From: Zasmidium citrigriseum
Lineage: Eukaryota; Ascomycota; Dothideomycetes; Mycosphaerellales; Mycosphaerellaceae
Assembly (NCBI GenBank): GCA_002786025.1
Contig: NHNW01000008.1
Location: 496,001 to 560,000, forward strand
Length of the DNA stretch: 64,000 bases
Reading direction: 5' to 3'
The translations under genes and the position numbers were made by a program. The notes beneath the pieces are model-generated. The model saw only the letters and a program-made list of their open reading frames with translations. It made no database searches and was not told the origin of the DNA. Shown one piece after another: positions 50,118-61,267 of the stretch. Position 1 is the first letter of the stretch, and the number at the start of each line of letters is the position of its first letter.

Positions 50118-51710
50118 CTAGTTCTGGCACAACCCGGGCACTTTACTCGCACCCCTTCCCACAAGCCCATCCACATACGCCAGGAAAGAATCAACAGGCA
50201 CCATGTCAAACCGCCTAAACGACGGATGGCTAGACTGCAGTATCTGGCCTCCCCACAAGACTCGCAAATAGTAGCAGCCTCTTTTGCTGTACAGCTCAAA
50301 TACAACCTCAGCACCCATACCGGGCCACACCATGCGCTCAATCTGCAAAATCGATAGCAGCCGGGACACTGATCCATCGTGGGCGACATTGTGTCGGTAC
50401 TTGATGCTTGAAGGAGCAGCGCCTTTTTCTGCAGACTGTCCATCTCCCATTGCATGCCGGAGGTTTTGCGCCAGCTCGGCCATCCAGACGCCGTAGCTGC
50501 CCACGCTGGCTGGGAGAGATTGGCTGGAGTCGCGGTAGATGAAGCTGTACTCGTATTCGCCCAGACGATAGACTTCGTCTGCCTCTGTCTGACTTACGCA
50601 ATCGCCAGAGTCGCCGATCTTGCAAGGCAATGGCTTGTCGTGGCATTGGCGTGCCGAGAGGTTGTCGAAGTAGTGGTCCCAGCTCATGTGCCAGCCACTG
50701 TCGTTCGGGTCGACGCCAGAGAGAGCGTCGAGACGGTTGTAGAGAGGCTGGGAGGCGGTGATGTGCTCCAACCATGCTGGAGAGGAGCTGCCTGAGCCAT
50801 AGCTTCCGAAGAGGCTCGATGCAGCGGAGCAAGTGTAAGTCGGCTCCAGGGAATCGATGCTATCCGGCTGGATAAGCAGCGGCGTGTCCGTATTCTTGCG
50901 CTCAGGATACATGCCCGCGACGAGCATGCTGGCGACCTGCGATGTAATGACATTGTTCGTCACCCGATACGACACCACATTCGGATCATAGTTTCCAGGG
51001 ATGAAACCCAGCAGATTCGAGTACACGCCCTTGAGATCGACGCCATGCTGGTGACTGTCATCTAAACCCCCTCTCGTGATCTGCGGGAACTGACAAGTAC
51101 CATTAAACCCCTCCGGTGGGAATGGATTCGACTCGGAAGTATACACAGACCAGTACGTCGACGCAGAAGCATTTCCATAAGGATTGATCGGCTTGCCACC
51201 ATAGAACAGTCCCTCGTCGCTGCAATCCCACGAATAGCCCTCCCGAGGAAATGTATTGCTGGCATAAGGCGTCCGCTTGTGATGTCGGTGGATAAGCTCC
51301 ACATACTCCAGCTTGTACTCTCGGTCAGCCCTTGGGTACGTCTTCGGATTCGTATGCGGCATATTGCACCAGTCATAGGTATTCAGCGGTCCTTGGCTGG
51401 AGTTGAAGATAAATCCGTAAACTCCAGTCCCGTTGATGACCGTATCCAGATTGTTGACGAAGTACTTGTCAGGAGCGTGCCATTCCAAACTGACATTGGT
51501 CGGCGCAGCGCATTGCCCACTGCCATGATGTCCTCCGCCATGACCGTGTCCACCCCAGAATCCCTGTGCCTTTACGTGAGAAACGTAGCCCGCCACCAAA
51601 GCTGGAATCGTCTGGTCGAATTTCATGATGGTGGTGATGGCGGATTGGGCGGTGATCAGAACGAACAGGGCCAGGGCCGTAGTTTTATACGACGGCACGC
51701 TGAGCCGCAT
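50118..51710 (-). CDS. histidine-type acid phosphatase family protein (histidine phosphatase clade 2)
   Basis: Single exon, 530 aa. The hydrophobic N-terminus (TTALALFVLITAQSAITTIM) suggests secretion or a signal anchor, followed by a His/Gly-rich stretch (GFWGGHGHGGGHHGSG). The catalytic signature is YVELIHRHHKRTPYASN, where the family usually has R-H-G-x-R-x-P; here the third position is His (R-H-H-K-R-T-P). The C-terminal acid/base block is HNVAHDGSVSRLLSILQI, with the H-D pair. At least nine cysteines and several N-x-S/T sites (NVS, NGT, NSS, NAS) fit an extracellular glycoprotein. Family members cleave phosphomonoesters including phytate; the substrate here is unknown. Confidence 0.85.
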   Translation of the reverse strand: MRLSVPSYKTTALALFVLITAQSAITTIMKFDQTIPALVAGYVSHVKAQGFWGGHGHGGGHHGSGQCAAPTNVSLEWHAPDKYFVNNLDTVINGTGVYGFIFNSSQGPLNTYDWCNMPHTNPKTYPRADREYKLEYVELIHRHHKRTPYASNTFPREGYSWDCSDEGLFYGGKPINPYGNASASTYWSVYTSESNPFPPEGFNGTCQFPQITRGGLDDSHQHGVDLKGVYSNLLGFIPGNYDPNVVSYRVTNNVITSQVASMLVAGMYPERKNTDTPLLIQPDSIDSLEPTYTCSAASSLFGSYGSGSSSPAWLEHITASQPLYNRLDALSGVDPNDSGWHMSWDHYFDNLSARQCHDKPLPCKIGDSGDCVSQTEADEVYRLGEYEYSFIYRDSSQSLPASVGSYGVWMAELAQNLRHAMGDGQSAEKGAAPSSIKYRHNVAHDGSVSRLLSILQIERMVWPGMGAEVVFELYSKRGCYYLRVLWGGQILQSSHPSFRRFDMVPVDSFLAYVDGLVGRGASKVPGLCQN

Positions 51711-52238
51711 GAGGTGCTGTCTCCATCACGTCGTCATTGGGGTTGATGAGGTTGCATGTGTTCGGTTGACGGCACGTTTTCTGTAATGCAGGTACCGCGA
51801 TGATGGACGCCTCGTGGGCCCGATCGGCAAGGTTATTGGCCGGGGTTACGTGGAGGTTCCTGAAGGCATTGGGGCCTGTTGAGACGACGAGATTTGGCGA
51901 GTGGGTATTTTCAACTTGGGAGAGACATTATGGGTGTAGCGAGTTGGGCGAATGGATTGGAGAGGGGAGGAGAGAAAAGGAAAGGGTGAGGTTGATGGCG
52001 AGATGCTCGCTTTCGGATCAAGTGGGTCTACTGGTGGCTCGAGCTTTGCAACGTCTTCTCCCTCCCGAGCACAACACGACTTGACCATCACCAGACTTAT
52101 CAATTTCATCAAAGTTTTCTCAAGTATCATGGAAGAGTCCCCTAGAAGAGAGTGGCACGAACGGCCCCAACCATCCTCCTTTTTCTCTCCAGTCCACGCA
52201 TCAAGAAAACACCTGCAACCCCGTCAGCAGAATCCCTT
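51711..52238. other. intergenic, promoter of the acid phosphatase gene
   Basis: About 0.5 kb between two minus-strand genes. No gene supported. Confidence 0.5.
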
Positions 52239-53807
52239 TCATCCAAAGAAGGTTGCCGAACTCACCACCTTAATAACGTACTCATAAACCCCACCCCTGG
52301 TATACGAAAAATAAATCGTCTTCCCATCCGAACTCGTGAACTTAGGCATGATAAAGCCCCCATACGCAAAACCACCGGGGCCGTGACTCTCGTCGTCATT
52401 CCAGATGATCACCTTCTGACTCCAGGGTCCTTGTGGGGCGGAGGCAACCCAGGCGTACGTGTTGAGGTTGTCGACGCTGACGCCGTTGTTGATGTAGATG
52501 TATCTATATTCATATCAGTTGGAGGACAGGGTGTCGGACAGGGAAAAGGGTATGATACTTCTTGTAGTAGGAAGAGTAGAAGATGCTGCCCTGGCCCGTC
52601 TCGTTCAGGCCGACGAGATAATGCGAGTTTGAAGTGGAAGTCAAGGAGGATATTTGCACGCGAGTGGTACTCCACGTTGCGCCGTCCCAGTAGGTGTAGG
52701 AGTTGAGATCGAAGGCTGAGGCAATGGGGACACGAGCGACAAGGACGTAGTTATTAATGCGAGTCTTGTCGCCGTTGACGTAGCCGTTACTAGCACATCG
52801 AAATCAGTGGCAGCTAGAGAGTCTGGCGAGGAGGTGGAAAACTTACGCGTATGCATAGATATAGGTTCCGTCGCTGATGGCGCTGAGTTGGCCCCAGTCG
52901 GGTTCATTGCTGGTCCATGTTGACTCTATAGATTGATCAGCAAGTGCTGCCAATATTGAATCTGTTTGGGGTCAACGTACTGCCGAAAGGTCTGGTGCAC
53001 TTGGGATTGCCTCCAGAGACCAGTTGGACCAACGCAAGGCCGGCACCGTTAGAACTACCATCGGAGCCGCTGACAGTCGGTCGGGTGTAGATGACGCCCG
53101 ACGTGGAGTTGACCTTGTTGCATCATCAACAATCCAAGGTCTCGCCACGAGGAGTATGGAGAGAACTCACAGCTACAACATTCGTAATGCCCAGTCCCTG
53201 TCCCGAATCTTCTCCAGAGATATGTGGACACCAGTAATCTGCTCTCTCATCAGCATGAAGTACCGTCCAATGATAAGCAAGTCACACTCACCCATCTCGG
53301 GAATACTCCCGCAGCAACCCGTATTCTAAATAACACAACCATCAGCAAAGCCTTCGAATCGTAAGGTAAGAGACGACACTCACAGTAAGGACTCCAATAT
53401 CCGAATACTTCAACGGATCACTCCCCACCACTCCACCACCGTCCCTCGCAGTCAGAACATTACAAGGTCCCGTAGCCGTACAATTCCCGCCGGCAGGATT
53501 GAACGTCGTGGCGTTTTTCGTTCCCACGCCGTCGCCAAAACTTAACATGTACGTACTGCCTGTTCAGTATGTTAGTCACTTGCGGAACCGTGAGGATGGG
53601 CGAAAGGTTCATACCAATGTTTCCCATAAAGCCTAGGTCCCGCACGCCTTGGGTGTTGGTCGAGTATCGGAGACCTTGGAAGGTGGCGCTAGAGACTTTG
53701 ATCGGGTTCGCAGGGACTGTGGCCCTTTCGGAGAGGAGGTTGAGGAGGCCTGAGAGAGGGTGGGCCATGGCAAGGGAGGTGGACAGAAGAATGAGTAGAC
53801 GAGTCAT
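52239..53807 (-). CDS. secreted DUF4185-type beta-propeller protein
   Basis: Model: complement(52239..52503, 52559..52789, 52847..52925, 52981..53113, 53171..53211, 53292..53325, 53384..53559, 53615..53807), 383 aa in eight exons. Signal peptide MTRLLILLSTSLAMAHPLSG. Conserved stretches: YMLSFGDGVGTKN, NTGCCGSIPEMEDSGQGLGI, TNVVAVNSTSGVIYTRPTVS, ALVQLVSGGNPKCTRPFG, WGQLSAISDGTYIYAY, GDKTRINNYVLVARVPIASA, YWDGATW, and the WNDDESHGPGGFAYGGFIMP block. The repeated Y-x-Y and D-G-x-Y strands are typical of a five-bladed propeller. In bacteria, DUF4185 includes GH183 arabinan hydrolases; activity of fungal members is not established. The last exon reads through a possible GTGGTGAG donor to TGA; another short 3' exon cannot be excluded. 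Confidence 0.75.
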
Positions 53808-54531
53808 CTTGTCGGACGTTGCTGGTTGTTCGAGATCCTGATCAACCGAACGTCTTCCCGTGTTCATCGCTGCCTCTTATATCTCCCTCAGAAGGACGCC
53901 AGAACCCCTTCATCCGAGCGTACCTCCTCCCAACTATCCCCTTGCCAGGTCCCATGATCCAGAGATTCCAAGCCATGCATGCGGTGTTGTTGGTGGCTTG
54001 CAGCAAAAGGCACCGCCAGCAGTGATGCACTCGTCCTGCAACCGCGTTGGAAGCGGACCATTCTGGGGGTATTTGTTTTTATCCGGCCTAGGGTCATCCT
54101 TCTAAAGGGAGTCGGCTCCGATCCAACATGGACTTTACGCACACATCTTCTCTCGAACAACGCGGTTGACGGCTCATCTCGGTTGCCATACTGTATTTCT
54201 TTCCGTCTAAACGTCCCCACGAGGTGAGTGTGCGTGCGAGCCTCCACTCGGAAGGATTCGCTCTAATGCAGTGTGCTCTCTCTATAAGTCAAAAACCGCA
54301 GGTGCGTTCTCCCTAGTCTTCCAATAGCTCCAATCTCTTGCCTAACCTTACGGAGCCTTATGAGCGATGCCAGTTGCCTAGTTCGACGTCAGCTTCCTAT
54401 TCAGATATGAAGCAGTCCAGCAATTCGACAGATCGCAAGCGGCAAATGTGAGCTGCCAAAAAGTCAATTGCTCAGCAACGTGCAATGGTAACAAACACAT
54501 ACATCAGCAACGGAGCAACAATCACCGGGCA
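53808..54531. other. intergenic, about 0.7 kb
   Basis: Promoter of the DUF4185 gene and 3' flank of the membrane protein gene. No gene recognised. Confidence 0.5.
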
Positions 54532-56812
54532 TCAAGGCAGTATCTTCCCCGCCCACTCCCCCGTCCCCTCACTCCGATACGGCCCCAGCGGAATCGGAAT
54601 ACTCCCACTATACCCAACATCGCCCTGCGCCTTCTGCAACATCGCCGCCGTCTTCCCCACCAACCGCGCAATCCACCGATCATTCACAAGCCCGCCAACA
54701 ACAGCCTTCTTCATCCCGTCCTTCGTCTGCTGATGTAAGTCCTTCGCGAATTCTTTGATGGACGCGGATGTCGTGCCGTCTTTGAGATTCTGTCGGATGT
54801 TCTTGGCGAGGAGTTTGAAGGAGGCGATGTCTTTGACGCTGTTTAGGGGGCGCGTGCGCGTGGAGTCTGTGCTGGTTATGGAGATGCTGTCGATGTTGTC
54901 GAAAGTTGTGGGGCTGGTGGGCGTGTCTGGTTCGCTGGGGTCGGAGGCGGAGGGTGATGTTGTGTCGACTTCGTCGACTTCTTTTTCGAGTTCGATGATT
55001 TTGGTCGCTTTGACCAAGGCGGCGATAAAGTTGAGCAAGGATTGGTCGCAGCTTGCAGGTAGACTGGCGTGCACGCTCATGGTTATTGTTGTCTCGTCCT
55101 TCTTCGTTCGTTTGAGTTCTCGTTCTGCTTGAACTGCTTTGGGGAGGCTGTTGGTTTCTTCAATTTCCACTTCAAGGTCTTCTTCGTCTTCTGCCGTGGG
55201 TTTCGGAGGGACGATATGTTCGTGATGTGGTAGGAGGAATGACGGGATCGTGAATGTGGCATCTGCCCCTCCCAGTCGCACGACCTCCCTGATAGTGCCA
55301 GACTGCGGCTCTGTTCGGTAGGCCATGACATCGTCGAACTTCAGGTATGCCACAATATCAAAAGCCGTGCTCAAAGGAACCTGCCCCAGGCCATAGATGT
55401 CTGCCAGTTGTAGACAGAAGTTGGCATCAGCCAGCCAGTGAGAGATTCTTCGATGAAGCTTTCGTAGCTGTAAGTTGGTTGCTGCATATTCCTTGAAGAC
55501 CTGCTGTTGCAGCAATTGTGACACCCATTGCCCTGATCCTGCTGCGTTGACGCTAGCGATGTTGATTGGGTGGAAATAGCTCAAAGGTGCAAGCAGTAGG
55601 CGAAGCAGGAATGGTAGCCTGTGCATGAATCTTCTCTGCCACGGAGGTGAGAGCCTCTGTAGGGTCGTCACCCGCACCGATCGTGATGGCGGATGAGGAA
55701 CCGACGGTAAACCATGCAGTTCCGCAGATACCGCAGCCCTCATGTCTTTCTCGTCGTCAACAGTAAAGCCGCTCCCGCTCTTAGCTTTCTGGCGGACCTG
55801 CTGTCGAGATTGATAGATAGCACTTGTTGTGCGAATCTCCGTGAGCCTCTCGTGATACTCATGATCCGCAATCTCATCATCAGGTGAGAAGCCCTGAATG
55901 CTGTCGAAACCAGCTCGTGCTGACGAGTCTCGCATGTAGCTGACGCCGGTAAGCGTCTCTCGAAGTTTAGGCCTGTCTTGAAAGCCCTCAGAGCCTGCAG
56001 TCGCGGCTCGAAGAAGCGGCGTGTCGTCGAGAAAGACACTATCAGCGCTGGCAGTATCGTCTGTCGGATCTTCGTGTTCCAGTCCCCCGAAGGTCATCTC
56101 GAACTTGCCGCCCTTGACGTTTGCATAGACGTCGCCGACTTCGATTCGCCGGAAGAGCCGTACTGTGACTTCATCAACGTAGATGGCCAGCTCAATCTCA
56201 TCCGCGAGCTTCAGGCCTAGCATGAGTAGTCAGCTAACAAATTCCCACTTGGAGCACGACGAGGCTCATACCAAGCTCAATCCCATGCACCACAAGTGTC
56301 AGGCTGGACAGTGATATCGTAACTCCCCTAATGACCATCAAGCCATCAACATCCGTATCAATCTCCAACGCCGGCAAGTTAAACAACGCAATCTTATCCT
56401 TAATAAAATGCGGGTGCTTGCCGAGCGTTTTTCTCAACACTCTCCTCGCATAATGCGCCGCACTCGGAAACTGAAACAAGCTTGTCAATCCCACGAAGAC
56501 CCAGCAGGAAGTGGAGAAGACTCCGTGGAGGAGCCAGGAGGTCGAGCAGATGGCGTAGATGAGGTTGAGTGTGGCGAGCACTGTCCAGAGTGGGATTGAG
56601 GGGAGGATTCTGCTGCCGTGGCGTGAGCCGTATAAGATGAGACTGCTCTCGACGCCTGCACCGGAGAGGAGCCATGAGCGTGCCCATGGGAATGCTGCAG
56701 TGAGTAGAACCAGGATCGCGCCTCCAAGTAGAGGTTCCTGCCAGTCGAGGCCACGCCGCTTGGAGGGTTTCGGATGCTCAGAGCGCCGCGGAACCGGCTT
56801 TCGTGGTATCAT
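54532..56812 (-). CDS. conserved fungal membrane protein of unknown function
   Basis: Model: complement(54532..56216, 56272..56812), 741 aa; 55-nt phase-1 intron. The basic N-terminus (MIPRKPVPRRSEHPKPSKRR) is followed by two hydrophobic hairpins: PLLGGAILVLLTAAFPWARS (about residues 27-46) and IPLWTVLATLNLIYAICSTS (about 73-92) continuing into GVFSTSCWVFVGLTSLF. The C-terminal half alternates beta-like stretches (LEIDTDVDGLMVIRGVTISL, EIELAIYVDEVTVRLFRRIE) with acidic disordered linkers. The order of N-terminal membrane helices followed by long beta-rich segments is reminiscent of membrane-contact or lipid-transfer proteins such as the Mdm31 type, but I see no diagnostic motif and do not assign it. 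The C-terminus is IPIPLGPYRSEGTGEWAGKI. Confidence 0.75.
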
Positions 56813-57623
56813 AACTGGACGCCATGTTAGTGCAAGTGCTCATAGCCATATTGAATAGGAAGCCTTGGCCCTCCTCAAGAAGGACTTACTCGGATTCGGC
56901 GCCATTTCGACGACAGTCGTGGCTGGAATACAATCGCGCGACGGTCCAGCTCCTTCGAAGCTCCGCGCCTAGTCTCTACTTCTCCAGGGACTGTGCTCCA
57001 TTTTGGCGGCTCTGTCAAGTGTGTTCTGTCGTGGGAGTCGCGTTCACACTCGTGAGTGTTGGCGATAACAGTGACGGATGTGGCTACTGCGTTCCAGACC
57101 TCGGCACGTCGTCATAGGGTGGTCACAATCAGTTGAAGATGCTCAATTCATACGTGATGCTTGCTGAGGGTTCTTGTGTTACTTATGGTGGTCTTGATGA
57201 TGTTGATGGAGGTATCTTGGTAGACGGTTGTGTTGAGGGAAGGTCCGTCGCCTAGACTACCCGCTGCCTCCCAGATGGGGCATAGATCGGCGATGGTGAA
57301 TGCTGCAGCGACATCATATGAAGGTCATGCAGTGGTTTCACAAATGGGCGTGAAAGCTGTTGAATATGAACAATATCAATACAATATATCATTCTTTGCC
57401 GATGCGATCATCAAAAGTCTAGCATCCTCGTCATTCCCATTCCATGCAATCGTTAATTCATGATGGCACACGCCAACTAAATCAGCCTTCCAAAGCTTCT
57501 CTTACACAGGAGGCCATCGCCAACTCCCATCAGGATCGACTTGATACCTCTGAACCCTACCGTCCTTCGTCTTGGTCAGTACGATCTGCGCAGTCAGTCA
57601 GCCCATCACTGAACTGGTTGAGC
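56813..57623. other. intergenic, about 0.8 kb
   Basis: 5' flank of the membrane protein gene and 3' flank of the AAA ATPase gene. No gene recognised. Confidence 0.5.
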
Positions 57624-59189
57624 CTATAGCGCCTTCTTAACCCTCACCCTCCTCCCCGAGGTCCCTCCAATCTTAGACCTGCCATGGATCTCATCGGCAT
57701 CAGTATTATCCATCTCCTTCCACAGTGCTTTGGTCTGCTTGTGGAGAATCCTTATCAAAGAGTTCTCCTTGAGATGGTCGGGTATGTCGATCTCAGGCAT
57801 TTGACGGGAGGTGGTGGGTTTTTCCTCGGTGTCTTCCATCGTGCTTTCCAAGGATTCGCCCTCCTTGACCAAGCTACCCGAGCCTTCGGCGACTTTGGTC
57901 TCTTCAGCTGCAGCATCGGTCACCGTCACGTACGCATCGTCCTCGTCCTCGTCCATCTCCGCGCGGCCGCCAACGATGCCCAGAAGAGTTTGAACGAAGA
58001 GTTCTTTGAGGTACGCAAAGCTAAAGCCCTCAGTAAGCTGGGCGACGACTTTGCAGATGTCCTCGTGGAAGTCGATGTTGTTATTCTTCTGGAGCTTCTT
58101 TCGCCAGTACTCGCAGTAGAGGATGCGCTCCCGCTCGCCGGGCAGCTTGTAGTGGTACTTGCGGTCGAATCGACTTGGTCTCTTCGCAATGCCAGGGTCG
58201 AGGCGCTCGAGATGGTTCGTACTGCCAATCATAAGGATACCATCGTTGTTTTCTAGGCCGTCGACTTCGTTGAGGAAGTACGATCGCACTTTGTCGACGA
58301 CAAGAGAGTCCAGATCCTCGAAGATGAGCATGCAGGGAGCCATGTTGCGGGCGACGCGGAAAATTTGGAGAATGGAGTATTGCTGACCGTCCTGGGCCTC
58401 GAAAGACTTGACGTACATCGAGGCCACGTTGCGCTTTTGGAGAGAGTTCATCAAGGCCTTGATAGAGATGGTCTTGCCGCAGCCAGGTGTGCCATGGAGG
58501 ATAATACCGCGTTTCCACGGAACCGAGTACTCTTCATAGATGGAACGAGAATCGAAGAACCCCTCGACATCTCTGATGAGTGTGTCCTTCATGGCCGGAT
58601 CGAGAATGACATCGTCCCAGGATGAGCCTTGCACTGCTTCCCAGAGCTTGTGATTTTTCTGCCAGTTACCACCATCGAAGACATAGATCTCCTCATGCGG
58701 TTGAGAGGACCAGGTACCAGCAGCCTTGATAAGTTCGTCTGCAACAGGTGAGTGCTCGTTGCCTTTCATCTGATCCTTGGGCGTGAGAATGTAGTACAAT
58801 GGGAATGTTCCGCAGTTCGTCTGGAAAGTGACATAGTAGATCTGCAGCTTGTGGTCCTTGTACTTGTAGTCGTATAATCCGAAGGAGATACTTTCGCCGA
58901 GCTTGCCATCGCCGCCCTCCATGCGCGTGGCTGGGGGAGTGTATAGTCGAGAGCTGATGACTTCGTTCGTGTCGCGGATGAGGGTGGCTTCCGCGTTTCC
59001 GGCATTCGCGAATGTGACAAGATCCGCGTATCTTCGGTTTACCACAGTGACATGGCAGTCGGGATGGGTACTTCGAACAAATTCGAGGAGGTTCAGTTCG
59101 GTGTCAGACCGCTTCGCGGAAGAGAAGGCCTTGTAGTGGCCGTAGACTGTGGTGGGAATGGCATTGGTGGAGTCGCCATAGTCACCCAT
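57624..59189 (-). CDS. AAA-family ATPase
   Basis: Single exon, 521 aa from ATG 59189 (MGDYGDSTNAIPTTVYGHY). An N-terminal domain of about 220 residues (ELNLLEFVRSTHPDCHVTVV ... YYVTFQTNCGTFPLYYILTP) precedes one AAA module: Walker A GIILHGTPGCGKTISIKAL, Walker B CMLIFEDLDSLV, sensor 1 ILMIGSTNHLERLDP and arginine-finger region RPSRFDRKYHY. An acidic, low-complexity insertion follows (DEDEDDAYVTV, KVAEGSGSLVKEGES), then a basic end (GRSKIGGTSGRRVRVKKAL) that may serve as a nuclear signal. It does not show the transmembrane leader of Bcs1. Substrate and process are unknown. Confidence 0.85.
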   Translation of the reverse strand: MGDYGDSTNAIPTTVYGHYKAFSSAKRSDTELNLLEFVRSTHPDCHVTVVNRRYADLVTFANAGNAEATLIRDTNEVISSRLYTPPATRMEGGDGKLGESISFGLYDYKYKDHKLQIYYVTFQTNCGTFPLYYILTPKDQMKGNEHSPVADELIKAAGTWSSQPHEEIYVFDGGNWQKNHKLWEAVQGSSWDDVILDPAMKDTLIRDVEGFFDSRSIYEEYSVPWKRGIILHGTPGCGKTISIKALMNSLQKRNVASMYVKSFEAQDGQQYSILQIFRVARNMAPCMLIFEDLDSLVVDKVRSYFLNEVDGLENNDGILMIGSTNHLERLDPGIAKRPSRFDRKYHYKLPGERERILYCEYWRKKLQKNNNIDFHEDICKVVAQLTEGFSFAYLKELFVQTLLGIVGGRAEMDEDEDDAYVTVTDAAAEETKVAEGSGSLVKEGESLESTMEDTEEKPTTSRQMPEIDIPDHLKENSLIRILHKQTKALWKEMDNTDADEIHGRSKIGGTSGRRVRVKKAL

Positions 59190-60318
59190 GGTCAATGTGC
59201 TGCAGTTTCTGGTGGAAGGGAATGACTGGGAGAGGAGAGGCGAGGTACTGAGGGAATAGTCAAGGCGGAGATCTCGAGCCTTATATACTCATTCGCCACT
59301 CAAGACAAGGCAGCAGAAAGATATGCCAAGAGCATTGAGAGGCCGCCATTTCGGCCTGGCGGCCACGAAAGTTGCGCAGAGCAGGATTGAGAGTCGACTC
59401 ACCGGTGACGGCGTGCATTCGGTATGCAGGAAAGGAAGGTATGTCTGCAGATCTCGATGGGTCTGCGACTACGCCGCACATGCGATGTTGTGACCGCTAT
59501 GACTCCTCAGTGTAACACGAGCTTTTGGCGCAGGCAGAAAGATGTAGGAGCGATCCTTCGATGCAGGGTGCATGGAGAGGACGAAGTTAGGTGAGTGGGG
59601 CTCGGAGGCAGTGCCGACACTCTCCAGGCCAATCGTTACATACCGGCGTTTGCAGAGACGCAGTGAGGTGTGTGACTCCGTCAGCATCAATTCTCTGCAA
59701 GTTCATCGCAGTGCGTTCTGGCCAAAGTCGCTGCCTCTGCCATCGGGATCCCGTGCCATCTGGACCCGGTTAGTCGTGGATGGTGCAGGAGAAGAGATCC
59801 TGTTGGCTAAATGCTTGTCAGCGAACATGTGAAGTAGCGATCATACGAACGTGGAGCGAATCAGAACTTGGTCCAGTCCCTGCAGTCTCTCGAAGTAAAC
59901 CGGGTTTTGGGGCGAGGGTATTTCATGAAGAGCGTGTAACCATTCCCTATTGCGGGCTGGGACCTTGACTTCTTTCTGTGAGGCCGGGAAGGAGTCCTCG
60001 GGAATTCGAGCAGTACTGGAATTGTCCATGACTGCATCGTCACATGTCAGTCGGGCACACCAGATCGCGTTTGTTCTAGTCCGCGAAAAGTCGAGCTGGA
60101 TGTCGAGATCACGGTCTGGTGAAAGTTGTGGTGTTTGTTCGAGCGAGGTCTTGCGTGAGTGGAACTTCCAGGCACTACCCCTGGGATTAGCTAATTTCCA
60201 CTAAACCCAAACGGAAATTGATTGAACCCTGAGCTCACGTGTCCAGAATTCACAGGAGTTGGACTTCAGCAGTCGCGACTTTGGAAGCATTGCCGCCAAC
60301 ATCACACCCAACAACAGC
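59190..60318. other. intergenic, about 1.1 kb
   Basis: Divergent region between the AAA ATPase and the p24 gene. Only short, unsupported frames are present. Confidence 0.5.
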
Positions 60319-61093
60319 ATGTGGTCATATCTGAGCTGGCTGGGGCTCGCGCTGCTCTTCAGCCAAGCGCACGCCCTCTACTTCTACATCGACGGCCCCA
60401 CGCAAAAGTGCTTCTTCGAGGAACTCCCCAAGGACACGTTGGTAGTTGGTACGGCCTCATGAAAGTCGCATTGCCCGCGCATGCCATTGACTGACCCTGC
60501 TAGGCCATTTCAAAGCGACACAATGGAACGAGCAGTCGCGATCATATCAGCCCAATCCTGAAATGGTACATCCTCCCACCCATCCAAAACAACCCCTCTA
60601 ACCCTTCTTCCTACAGGGCATCTTCATCACAGTCGACGAAGTCTTCGACAACGACCACCGCGTCGTCTCCCAACGCAGCCAATCCTCCGGCAAATTCACC
60701 TTCTCCGCCGCCGACTCCGGCGAGCACCGCCTGTGCTTCACCCCCACCAACGTCCCCGCCACCTCCGGCTTCCTCTTCTCCGGCTCGCAAGTCGGCGGCA
60801 TCAAATTCGAGCTCGACATGGCCATCGGCGAGACCTCGCAGATCGAGAGCTCCGACAAAGATAAGATCGGCGAGGTGGTGCAAAAAGTCAGGGATCTGAA
60901 TGGCAGATTGCAGGATATCAGAAGAGAGCAGATTTTCCAGCGGGAGAGAGAGGCGGAGTTTCGGGATCAGAGTGAGGCGGTGAATTCGAGGGTTGCGAGG
61001 TGGGCGTTGTTGCAGTGTTTGGTTTTGGGCTTGACGTGTGCGTGGCAGTTGACGTATTTGAGGGCGTTCTTCATTAAGCAGAAGTTGACGTAA
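60319..61093 (+). CDS. p24 (EMP24/GOLD) family cargo receptor
   Basis: Model: join(60319..60448, 60504..60565, 60617..61093), 222 aa. Signal peptide MWSYLSWLGLALLFSQAHA, then the GOLD-domain start LYFYIDGPTQKCFFEELPKD, cysteine-paired with SAADSGEHRLCFTPT. A helical coiled-coil stem (KVRDLNGRLQDIRREQIFQR) leads to one C-terminal membrane span, WALLQCLVLGLTCAWQLTYL, and a very short cytosolic tail RAFFIKQKLT with the F-F motif used for COPII/COPI sorting. p24 proteins cycle between ER and Golgi and help package GPI-anchored and other cargo. Similar to the yeast Erp group by the tail and stem; subfamily not settled. Confidence 0.9.
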
Positions 61094-61267
61094 AGTGACT
61101 TCGTGCTTGGTCTGGAGATACGCATGGTATGGATACGATGGGACGGAGGAGTTGGGGCGGTGGGGATATGACAGGCTCGGGAAGCCGGTATGTCTCCATG
61201 TTGTACCGATATAATAGAACATGAAAAGCTGCTTGTTTACTGTCTGCCAGGTGCGCATCTCTCGTCC

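Noticed and set aside
59281..60029. Several small frames on both strands
   Set aside because: None has splice structure, signal peptide or motif; consistent with random open frames in a GC-balanced intergenic region.
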